A program made the translations under genes and the position numbers. The notes below the pieces were generated by a model. That model made no database searches. It was not told where the DNA came from and saw nothing but the letters and a program-made list of their open reading frames with translations. A stretch of DNA of 64,000 bases from Lepraria neglecta. Lineage: Eukaryota > Ascomycota > Lecanoromycetes > Lecanorales > Stereocaulaceae. Shown one piece after another: positions 33,938-44,320 of the stretch. Positions within the stretch are counted from its first letter, which is position 1. Every line of letters starts with the position of its first letter. The stretch spans positions 3,720,001-3,784,000 of the forward strand of contig CM065653.1 in the NCBI GenBank assembly GCA_033220425.1, given 5' to 3'.

Positions 33938-36122
33938 CTAAATGCCATGGCTGGGGAATCGATCATTCCGCCGTTCACTCCGAGTATGCTCCTCGTCCTG
34001 CATATGCCTCATCGAGTTGTCAAGATCAATATCCATTGGCTCAGGAGGCTCAGGTGCTGGCTCCCGGAGCTTGCCACGTGAGAAGCTCCTTAGGTGGGCG
34101 ACAATGGAAGGGGACTTGCCCCGAGTTGGCGGGCTGGTACCTATGCTTTGAGTGGGCGCTGGGCCATTGTCCGATGTGGCTATCGCCCCCGTTGATCCTG
34201 TATTGTGACATCGCTCTATTCGAGAAGTATTGTGGTTTCCATGAGTAGTCGAGAAGTTAGGTTGATGATAAAGCCCTGTGTTGGTGGTTGAAGCCTGCCA
34301 GGATCTGAATGTGCTTGAATCTATCTGAGTGGGCATATTGCGAGGGTGCAGACCGGAAGGAACATATTCATGGTTATAACGAGCATAGTGTTTGTTGGCA
34401 TTGCTGAGGTAATATGGAATTTGTGCGCCATGATTGTCCTGGCCAAGGTCCATCGCATTACCTTGCTCGGAGAATTGTGCCTGATCTTGAGGCACCCCAC
34501 TCACTGCCAAGGATGAGTTCAGCCTGTTGCCACCATCTAAGGCGGTCCAAGGTGTATCGGAGGCCTGACCGTATGCCATGTTCGAAGTTGGGAGTCCGGT
34601 GGAACCGATGGCAAGATGTGTAGAGTCTGCTGACGGCAGCTGTGACGTAGCTGCTTGGTGCTGATATTCCAACAACTTTAGGCCGGTGTCCATCTGTTGA
34701 TCCGTGGAACTCGATGCAGCACCAGAGTCTGCACTAAAGCTCTGAGGCCACTCGCAGACGGATTTGTCGAATGCAGCCTGCGCGAGCACCTCGGCAGTCT
34801 CCTCGCGTATTTCTAGTCTCATTTGTAGGTCTTTGACCACAGAAACGTCCCATGTGATCCGCGCGCTGTCTGAGAGAGGGCAAAAGGACATGATTCTTCT
34901 CCAATGCTTTTCAACTTCAGCTGAGAGCAACAAGCCCTTGATAACCTTGTTGCAATCCCACTCTGAGACATCCTGCGAATGGCGAAAGTGTACGAGATCG
35001 AGGTGGTTAAGTAGTCCAGAGTGTTCAGTGAACAGAGAGACACAGAACCCGCAGGAAAAGAAGCGTTTGTTGAGCAGCGTACAGCGCCATTTATCAGCGA
35101 GAGCACCCGAATTGTGAGTCCCATGGTTTCCGAGATGTTTTAGCAGATGGGATCTCCGGCTATAACTTCGAGCCGTTACCAGTTTGCCTACGCACAACGC
35201 ATAATTGTGTGTAGCAAGGTGGTCGTCGTTGGGGTCCGGTATACCACAGAATACACACTTTGGACCGATTTCTGTTGGTTCCACTGGGCCATACGGCATG
35301 CATATATAGCTTGTCTCATGCTCTTTCATGTGCCTCTTCCATCCGTCACATGTCTGGAAAGCCCGACGATGTTCACAGACCGTACACCAATAGGTATAAC
35401 TGCCGCTGGTCGAGGTAGGAGAAGTGGTCTCGGATATAGAAGGCTCTCGAGAGAGATTCAGGAAAGGGAAGCCCGGTCCTCGGTTGAATGAGCTTGTTGG
35501 CGTACCGTGGCTGGTGCGATCATTGTAGAGCGAAGGCGGTCCGAGGGAAGTAGCCGAGGTTCTGGAGGTGGAACTCAGCGATGTTGTCCATTCGTTGGAG
35601 TTCCCTGTTCTTTGGGTACTATGGCTGCTGTTCCTAGGCGAGGTTCGCGAGCTAGCCCGCCTCCCTAGCAGGGCATTGTCAGCGCAAGACTGGGTATCTA
35701 CATCTTGAGCATGACTAACCGACACATCGAGCGAGATTTAGCCATGCTAAGATCAGGCCGTTTGGGCAATCTCTGAATGAGGATATTGCATTGAACTGCT
35801 CTCCAGGGAGGCCTCCTGGTTGAGTGCAATGCAGATAACCTGGTTGGAGCGATCGGAGCAACGTGAGCCAATCGAAAATTGTCCGGTCGTCGAAATCTCG
35901 AAGGATCCCAATGGCTTCTTGCTGTAGAGGGGTTGGAAAGGTGGAGACATCCTGTCTGTTGACGGAAGTAGAGTTCAAACGGCTGCGAGATGAATTGTGG
36001 ACGACGATTTGGTGCCGAGGTCGCGAATGTAATGGTAAAGATTGCTGGTGACCGGTCGAGATAACGCTGACTAATGGCGACTCGCCGCCTTGAAAGGAGC
36101 GTGGGGGCGAAGGCGCCTCCAT
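33938..36122 (-). CDS. ZF6: two-exon C2H2 zinc-finger protein, subfamily 2 with extra cluster
   Basis: Predicted 709 aa, the longest member, intact. Exon 1 (36,122-35,720) ends with the clearest repeat pair, 'AIGILRDFDDRTIFDWLTLL' and 'AISSFRDCPNGLILAWLNLA'. The intron is 55 nt (35,719-35,665; GTTAGT donor, GCTGACAA branch, CTGCTAG acceptor, phase 1). Exon 2 (35,664-33,938) has 'LSREPSIS', finger 1 'CTVCEHRRAFQTCDGWKRHM' then 'KEH', an added 'CVFCGIPDPNDDHLATH' cluster shared with ZF1 and ZF8, finger 2 'SRRSHLLKHLGNH', and finger 3 'CGFCVSLFTEHSGLLNHLDL' then 'VH'. 'WDVSVVKDLQMRLEIREE' and a long Q/S/P-rich tail follow. It ends in 'SRGKLREPAPE' and 'DIDLDNSMRHMQDEEHTRSE'. SSP3 lies 2.25 kb upstream on the other strand. 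Confidence 0.85.
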
Positions 36123-38371
36123 GGGTGCGAATCAAGCATTGAAAGAAACACAGAAAGAATGAGACATAGTCGCAATATGCAAAGTTAAATGATGAGGAAA
36201 AACGTCACAAAACAAATTGACAACGGGCGCGCCCATTTATGACTTTGACGGTGTCATTTTGCCCTAGATTTTGATGGACCCCGAGGCCAAGCACGAGCTT
36301 TATGACCGCCTCTGAGGGAATCGGTCAAGGCATAAGATGCAGGTACCAGATGGCAGGCGCTAAGAACAGCACTGGCAGAACTAGCTTCAAATCTGATGGC
36401 TGTTTCAAAAATTATTACGGTGGCGGTGGTGTTAGAGTAAGCTTTAAGGGTTGGTCCGGTAGTTGTAGTATATCTCTGCCAGATCAAACGAAATTCACGG
36501 CCTGTGAGCCTAACTCCCAGCAAGACTCGGACTTTGACACAGTCCTTACGGCGGCGAGGAGAACGCCAGCTTAAGATCGTAAAGGTTAAGCGTCGCATGG
36601 CTCAACCGTCGAAAAGAAGCCGCCTAGAACTCTTCTCAGTCACTTTGACTTCTGTCCCTTGCCAGCTGGCAGCCATTTGCCTCATTGCCCTTGCGAGAAA
36701 ACATGCCAATAAAGGTAAAGCGCCAGGTACAAGAGGACGTATCCGTTAAGACTAAACGTTAATCAGTGAGCGACAGATCATCGCCTCATTATGTTCGTAA
36801 TCTGCCCCTCGTTCTGTTCGTATTGAAGCACGGTGACCTTTTAGTCATGAAGGATTTTAGTTAAAATGCGCGGAGGGTCTCGTTAGGCTGGCCCCTCTAT
36901 AATCTTGTTTTCATCGAATTGCTGCCCAATGGCAGCTTTTTGTGGTGGCAATGCTGAGATCGAATGCGAAGAAAGACGCACGTCATATCTATGTAGGTAC
37001 TTAGTACGAACGCATCATCGCGCTTATTTCGCTATTTGACTTTGGTAGGGACAGGGGTGACTGGAAGGTGGACCGAGGCACAGATCAGTGTACCAAACCG
37101 AGTAACCATCATAGCTCAAAGTCAAAGACTTGAGCCGACAGCCTCGCCATTCGGCGTTTGATCAGGTGGACTATTTAAAGAAATTTTTGAGGAAAAAGTC
37201 GGCGTTTTATGATTCATCCCTTAAAGGCGCTTTGCACACTACGAGAAATGTTTGCCAAGAGAGACCAAGGTATTGAGGAGCTGAGACTGATTACGCAAGT
37301 CTCAAGCCAAGCGTGCACGAAACGTGTGACCAGACCTTTTGGGGTAAGCGAAGCGAAACGACAACCATTCCATTGTCACTAACAGTACAAGCAAACTTGC
37401 CTCCAGGACGACAAAAATCTTATCCCACCAACTGAATTATCCAAAACTCTATTTTCGTTGCTTTGCTCGCTCTTGTTTTATTGACATTGGTGTAAAACCA
37501 AAGGCTATCGGATTTGTGAACAGATTGTTGACCATCAGCGTGCTGTTTCCTTGGGATCTTTGTGAAAGATTACGCGTATTCAGCTTCGAGTCTGCAAAAG
37601 ACCAACGCTAATCATCTGAAGCATCAGGCCTCAATTGGCTTCCAACCGAAACTCTAGGCTAGATGAGACGCTCTCATGCCCAACGTTAGGGCCGAGTCCG
37701 GAAGTCTTCTTGCCGATCACAAGTCTAGAATCCGTCGCGAAGGCCGAAGCTGAGCCACACGTTCTCCCCCACGCCAAGTTTGTAATTTTTCAACTCACTA
37801 TTGTCATACCCCATTCTTATTGCTTAGCCATGACACGATCCTAGGCGTTCCCGCTGATAGCAATGGTACCAAAACATGAGCTAATGTTACTTACGCTTCG
37901 GCTATCTTTAGGTCAATAATAAAGGTGGCATCGTGCGGGGATGGACCTCTCGATCGATCAGGCTCCTACCTTCTAAATTTCGCCTTTCGCTTTTTGTCCT
38001 TCCTTTCTACTTCCTAACTCCTTCACTTCGCACCGTAACACCCACTTCACCCGAGATTTCCGTCCTTCTTCCGTGACAACCGGCTACACCCTACCTCCAC
38101 TGATCCAATTTTAACGTGCTCGGTCAAGCTTAGCTTTTCTAAAAGACACGAAGCCTGCCAGCCCGCTGAAGATGGCTGCCAAGTCCAGATCCGACAAGTT
38201 GGCCACTGAAGGGGATCTCTGTGTGAGAAGGTATATGTACTGCTCGCCTCTGGATCCCTCCCCTGGCCATCTCGCTGTCCAAATTTCATTGAACGATAGA
38301 CTCTTACTGTCACACACTTGATCTTTCCAACGAAACCCAACCTTATCGTTACCTACATTCATCGCGTCGTC
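36123..38371. other. intergenic between ZF6 and SSP3 (divergent 5' ends)
   Basis: Holds the promoters of both divergent genes. Overlapping frames at 36.25-36.75 kb on both strands show no domain. No transposon ends were seen. Confidence 0.45.
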
Positions 38372-38903
38372 ATGAAGGTTAAAGTATGTCTCATGCTTGC
38401 AATGCTCGCTACAGCCTGTTCCTCTAATCGCTGGTTCAATCAACCCACCGGCGCAACTAAGCAGCTACAAACGATTCAAGGCAACCGAACCAGCGATCCC
38501 CGTTATGTTTGCATTGCCGGCCGCCTTAGCTTCCGAGTCAAACATACCCTCCCCAAGCGATCACATCACGGCGAAATCTCGGTCTCGCCTAATCTTGGTG
38601 GACCGTCATCCTCTCAATCAAACACGAACGTATTCAACACAGCGACCTCCAGCAATGGGACGAAAGCTTCTCCCAACCTGCCCTCTTGGGTGCCAACACT
38701 TGAAGATGTCATCACTGCGATCTTTCGTGTCGCTGTCTTGCTGTTCAATATCGATATGACGTGGCGGATTCATGGTGAGTGTCATTGGCTTCATATACTG
38801 TTCTTCTTAACAACTCATCATTCAAACAGCACTCCATGCAGGGCGCCGGCTTCGTATTAGGAGAGACCGAGTTGACCCTGGATGGCCTGGATGGCCAGCA
38901 TAG
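38372..38903 (+). CDS. SSP3: small secreted protein, intact 'CIAGRL' family member
   Basis: Predicted 158 aa, function unknown. Exon 1 (38,372-38,774) and exon 2 (38,830-38,903) are joined across a 55-nt intron (GTGAGT donor, CTTAAC branch, AAACAG acceptor, phase 1). Residues 1-16 ('MKVKVCLMLAMLATAC') look like a signal peptide or lipobox-like leader. Residues 44-52 read 'RYVCIAGRL', the family core. An S/N-rich linker follows, then a hydrophobic segment at about 109-129 ('TLEDVITAIFRVAVLLFN'), 'TWRIH' and a basic tail 'GRRLRIRRDR'. The C-terminal hydrophobic helix plus basic tail could anchor it to a membrane. Two diverged paralogs lie at 7.81 and 17.06 kb. A longer upstream ATG at 38,318 is in frame but would bury the leader, so 38,372 was chosen. 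Confidence 0.7.
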
Positions 38904-40136
38904 TGATTGAACCTCTCCTAATGCAACTTCGAGTAAGTAGCAACCGATAAAGGATTCTGACGGCTTTCAGTATATGTATTTGCTTATCAAGATTGTTACT
39001 GACATATTGTCACCTGCAGACACTCGACCAAGCATGACCACATGGATAACTCTCAGCAACAGTGTGCACTCGACGGCTCCTTCACGATGTTCTACATTGA
39101 AAACACTGAAATTCAGGCTCGATCTAGGATAATCCGCCTCCATCACTAAGCATTCCACCCTCGAGCGCCACGGCTTGGGCCTCCAATTCTCGGTAGATCC
39201 TCCGACTTCCATCCTCCACCTCGGTCATCCACTTTCCACTGATCGAGCATCAGCACCCCCCGCCGCCGCGGCAACAATATATTGTCAATTCATTATCATT
39301 CTATTTGGGAAGAGAGCGCTGAACCGCTAAGAGCTAGGCACACATCGATGAATCCTCAGCCAGGCACTTAATGACCCTCTGCTCTTTAGTTCCGAGGGGC
39401 TAAGCGACTGATTACTCGGCTTAGATTTCCGTGATGGAGGTCTATAGTCCATCCAGGCCCTTGTCCTTGGATTCTATCTCGTCGAACTTTTGCTATTACT
39501 CTTCACGAGGCACTCTCCACAAGGTCTTCCATCAGAGCACCTTCTTCCGAACTCGTCCTCAACCACCCAATTCATCATCTGAGTCTAGCTTTCTCTAACA
39601 AGGTCAACGTAGATGTCTGTATATACCTGGAAGAATGAGACGTATCTTCCCTATCATTTCCATTTGGCTATTATATTACAAGACTGATTACCTTGCCCAT
39701 GTTGAATGGTATTGTATACCACTTTCCCTTCCTACCGCCCACCATGCTCCTGAGAACCCTTATAGTACAATCTATAGATCTGCAATCGACGAAGTAAAAA
39801 TACAATCGGGTATTTCCCGTAACACAATGTAAATGACGGTACATTCTCAATTCGTGAGACCTGAAAAGATGCTGGATTGAAATCACCAAGAATCAAAGAT
39901 CTAGCCTCGTAGAAATCTTTCAACGACAGAGAGGTTGCCGAAAGGTAATTCACGTAGAAGGCGTGTCGTACATTCTTGTCTGGCTATCAGACGCCATATG
40001 CCCACGCATCATCGAAAGGAACATCGTGACTCTATACACCGTTCTTTCATGGCTAAAGCACCGTCAGCGAATTTAAAAGTTTGAGAGGTTCAGTACGTAC
40101 CTTTTGACAGTAGAAAAGTAGTTTGTGGATGCCGCA
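38904..40136. other. intergenic, convergent 3' ends of SSP3 and ZF7
   Basis: No gene recognised. Short frames only. Confidence 0.45.
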
Positions 40137-42109
40137 TCATCGTTGGCGCTTTTCACTGCGGGTATGCCCTTCTTCACGCATGACGTGTTCAACGTCATCG
40201 AAGTCGAGGTCCATCTCAGGGCCATAGTGTCTCCTCAACTTGTTCCGTGAGAGCTGTTTCTTTGCACGAGCAGAGAGATGGCGCAGATCGGGTTGTGGAG
40301 ACAAGCCAGCGATCTGGTCGATGGTAGCCCTGCTCGCCTGGTGCCCGTGTCCCTTTGCTAGAGAATTCGATTGGTATGCTGATGCAGCTGTGTACGTCTT
40401 CGAAGGTGAGTTGCTGGGGACTGGAAAGGCGTTTTCCGGCCAGCCTTCGTCTGTCGCAGAGCTACTTCCAACTGATGTGCTACCATTGTACATCTGGCCA
40501 CTTGTGGGCGCTAAGTCGTCCCAAGGTGTAGGAGGAGTAGTATAGGATTGGGCGGAGTTGCTAGACTCGCTCTGCTGGAAAATCGGCTGGGTTCCTGGGT
40601 TGGTTTGATCATAGCTTGCTAATGCTGATCTATATGGTAGCTGAGTCTGGATTTGAGGGATCGTTGACTGGGTGTAGAATGAGTTTATGTCGACGTTATT
40701 CGAGACCTCCCATTCCAAAGCAGATGGTGGACCTTGCGAGACCTCGTGAGCAATTGTCGTTCCGGATGAAGTGCTAGTAGTAGTTGACCTAGAGTATGCC
40801 GGCGTCACAGTGGCTCGATCTTGAACTGATAGCATATTCTGGTCCATCTCCATGTGCGGATTCGTAAATCCTCCTGTGACACTTGCCTCATCGCTGTACT
40901 GTGGGATCTCAGTCCAGATGACTTGGCTTATAGCAGCTGTTGCCAGATCTTCTGCGCTCTCCTCACTCAGCTCAAGCCGGAGTTGAAGATTCTTAGCCAC
41001 AGAATCATTCCAAGTGAAGTCCTGGCTTCTGGGATAGCCCGCGCCAAAGAAATTTTGCCAGAAAAGATTAACGCCTGGTTGCTGTATCAGCCCTTTGATC
41101 ACCTTGCTGATATTCCATCCACTGATATCCTGAAGACGCCGAAAATGCTCTGTATCAATGTGGTTCAATTGGTCGGCGATGTTGTAGAACAGAGACACAC
41201 AGAATCCGCAGCTGAAGTATTTCCTTTCCACCGTTTTACGCCATGTGTCCGCCTGCGCAGACGCATCCGAATTCGAGATGTTATGAGTGTCGAAGAGATG
41301 ATTCACCAGGTTGGCCTTCCTTGTATAGCTCCGAGGCTTCCCTACAGTATCAGAGTCTTCGCATTGCATGCAAGGGAAGACCGTCTCATGTTCTTTCATA
41401 TGTCTCTTCCAACCATCGCATGTGCCGATAGCCCGGGGTGTCTCGCAGAGAAAACAGCCATGCGGATGGCGACCTGGTTTTGTTGAAGGAGAAGCTCCTT
41501 GATGGTTGAAAGTTTCATTGGATGCCTCGGGGAAAGGGCGTCGTTGGCTATAAGCGCTCCGCGGCGTACTGGGGCAGGAATCTTCATGATTGGAAGAGGG
41601 CGGGCCGAAAGAGCCGGCAGATGATTTAAGGGTAAGGTTTGGTGATCCTTGTGACGCATCGATGGTCATAGATGCGATGGACCGCCGTGCATCACGAGGC
41701 TTCCCAGCATAGGCGGTTTGTAGTCCACTAGAATTTCCTTGGCAAATAAGTTAGCCTAGCTGATACACATTGCAAGCCATACATTTCACTCACCAGAGCG
41801 GGCGTTGTCCAGCCACAAGAGAATGAGACCGTCAGGGTAAGCTTTCAAAGCCGATACTGCATCGCGCTGCTGGCTCGAGGGAGGCCTGGGTTGGAACCAA
41901 TGCTCGCAGCCGGATTCGTAGCGGAGCGCTGTGAGCCAAGCAAGAACGGTTTGGTTGTCCACACTTTGAAGGACCCCAACAGCTGCCTGTTGCAATGATG
42001 GCTCTGGCGTATCGGCATGTCGCTCAACGGCAGAATCTGCATGCGGGTGTGATTGATGAGGTGACCGTGACGGAAACTGGCCAGCGGCTCCGGGGGCTCT
42101 GTAGGACAT
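40137..42109 (-). CDS. ZF7: two-exon C2H2 zinc-finger protein, subfamily 2
   Basis: Predicted 638 aa, intact. Exon 1 (42,109-41,794) has 'AVGVLQSVDNQTVLAWLTAL' and 'AVSALKAYPDGLILLWLDNA'. The intron is 56 nt (41,793-41,738; GTGAGT donor, GGCTAAC branch, CCAAG acceptor, phase 1). Exon 2 (41,737-40,137) has finger 1 near residue 200, 'CFLCETPRAIGTCDGWKRHM' then 'KEH', finger 2 'CMQCEDSDTVGKPRSYTRKA' then 'HLFDTH', and finger 3 near 282-303, 'CGFCVSLFYNIADQLNHIDT' then 'EH'. 'WNDSVAKNLQLRLELSEE' and a tail rich in S, T and Q follow. The C-terminus is 'KKQLSRNKLRRHYGPEMDLD' and 'MREEGHTRSEKRQR'. It serves as a reference for intron position and C-terminus in the other copies. Confidence 0.87.
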
Positions 42110-44320
42110 AGTGGTGCTGACTAAGGAGGTGCCAATCTATTGAAAGGGGGAGTGGGGGCGAATGGGCCGTAGTCATTCTTGTCGCGTGCGGAAAGAACAA
42201 TCGTGAGCACAAGGGTTATCCATCCCCAAGTTTTTAACGCGACAAAGAGGAACCTGTCAAGACTAAATAAAGCAGAGCAGCACCAAGAGGAGATGCTAGT
42301 GAGGCTCTGTTCAATAGGGAAATGCTTTCCTTTCCATGGTGGCTTTGGCTGCCACTATGGCAGACAAAAATTTCCAGTTCATTACGGCTGGCTTACAATA
42401 CTAGCAGGTGGCAAGAGGATCCGGGTCCTCGGGTCTTCCTGCATCACGTTTGCTCCATGACTGCTTGTATAGCATTCGGGCGTTATTCCAGCTTTCGAGT
42501 GGATATTACTATCGCTATCCTGGTGACAGCGTCAGTTCATGTGTGGGATCTTAGACCTCTAGCGGTGGTGGCTGCGCTGTCCCTGAGCTGGAAGGATTGA
42601 CTCTGGGGGAGGGAGCAAGGGCAACCCCTGACCCTTTGGCGGTCGTTCTGTAGTAGCGGCCGTCTGGTGGCGGACGATCAGCTAGCGAACTGTGCATCGA
42701 ACCTAACAGTAAGCTTCTTAGTGACTTCTTTTGCACCTACAGATTTGCTGTGCACTAGAAGTACCCGGTAGCACATGCGTTTTGCAATCTCCTTTGATCA
42801 TCCCTTTGTTCAGCCACCAGGAATCCTGGAAGACGCCAATTAGCCATAGAAGATTACAGTCTTCCAAATAAGATGTCCCGATTGAATCAGGCAGGGAGAA
42901 GCATTATGGCTACAGTGTCTAGTTCCTTAGCATACGGTATCCTGCGCATAAATCTTCAGTCTTTCGTGTTAACATCTTTACTCAAGCCTGCCTGTTATAA
43001 AAAATATCAGGCACGATTATTTGAAACAGCCGAAAAATCCTCCAAGCCACTAGCTTGAGCTTCCTGAAACATCGGTATCAATCTGGCTCAATCGAAAAAA
43101 ATCTATTTGTAACCATGCCGGCTGTTTCCAATAGTGTCGCCCTCGTCGAGCCGGATCCACAAAGCGCCACGACCATTGGGCTGACGCGATATACGCTACC
43201 TGCCATACAGTGGTGAAAATCACTAAACGAGATCAAGATCTAAAGAACTTCCAGGTATCTGTGCACTGCATGTCCACGGACAACTTCTCATCACGTCTCA
43301 TGGAAGTGTGATGGAAGTGTGACAACTCGGCAGCTTGCAGGACTAGTCCCCATGACCACGTGGCTAGTGCATCCCCGGAGGAGAATTCTGAACCGTAAAC
43401 TTCGATCATCAAAGCCAGTATTACTGATGTAACCTCATTCACCGACATTTCCTCATGGCCGTGATAAGCACTAAACTTTTAACTGTCATTGGCCGATCAA
43501 TTCAGCTGAGCGACCACAATCGATTGAACTGGCCACTTCAAAATCCTCTTTTGATGCAGGTACCCGGTTGATAGGTTCCTGGCGAAGCTTGAAGTCGCTC
43601 AAACTGTCATTGTGTATTCCTTAGTAGGAAAGTTGAAGTTCAGTATTTGGGCACGGCACTCAATTCAGGTGGAATCGCTGGGACCTCAGGATTACGTTGA
43701 TGCGGCTCCCACTAGATCATCGTTCTAATTGTCTTCCCCGTGCGGTTCGCATTGATCTGCAAACCAGGCAAAACTAGGCAAACGCTATCGAACCGGAAAA
43801 TTTGGATGGGGCTGTGCCTGTATGTCATCCCACGCCATTTTCGTGCATAGGCCCACTATATCCACGTGGCCTGAGGGTGGTCTCTTGGTCTTGGAGCGTA
43901 ATGTGGAGATTGAAGGTGGCAGTGCAAAATCACACCCCCCGTCGCATGTTCTCCATCTTAACGTAGCTAGCTGAGAATACGGATCCAACTCGTCAGAGAC
44001 TTCCCAAAGGGACTTAACTTGGAGTGAAACGGCCGAAGATTCTGCGTCTTGTCTGATCCACTATTATTCTTTATCAGGAATAAGATGAAACCTTTCCGTG
44101 AAATACAAGCGCTGCTACCTCATTCGTCACAATCGGAAGCCACCTCCACAGGATCTCGATGAACTCGCTTCTTTTACTTTGACAGGTGACCCTAGGAAAG
44201 CGCACGGTCTTGTTGATATTCTCCGAAAAACGTGGGACGTGCATCTCGTAGAAGGCCTCGCCCGCCCAAACTTCTATTGCTCGTGCATCACATCTCGTAT
44301 ACCTATCTACTATCTACTCA
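42110..44320. other. intergenic between ZF7 and ZF8
   Basis: No gene supported. It contains the repeat described at 43.40-43.66 kb and a possible weak repeat at 43.75-43.95 kb (compare 31.57 kb). Confidence 0.45.
43400..43660 (+). repeat. dispersed repeat R4, copy 1
   Basis: Matches 54,065-54,340 in the same orientation. Shared pieces are 'gatgtaacctcattcaccgaca', 'catggccgtgataagcact', 'tcattggccgatcaattca' and 'tcctcttttgatgcagg', each with a few changes. No coding potential is conserved between the copies. Confidence 0.6.

Noticed and set aside
33709-34248. 179-aa open frame on the plus strand
   Set aside because: Overlaps the ZF6 3' coding end in antisense and shows no recognisable motif.
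36254-36749. overlapping frames of 80-114 aa on both strands
   Set aside because: They overlap each other and have no domain or paralog in the window.
40854-41486. 210-aa open frame on the plus strand
   Set aside because: It is the complement of ZF7 exon 2, has no domain, and appears because the zinc-finger exon lacks stops on the opposite strand.
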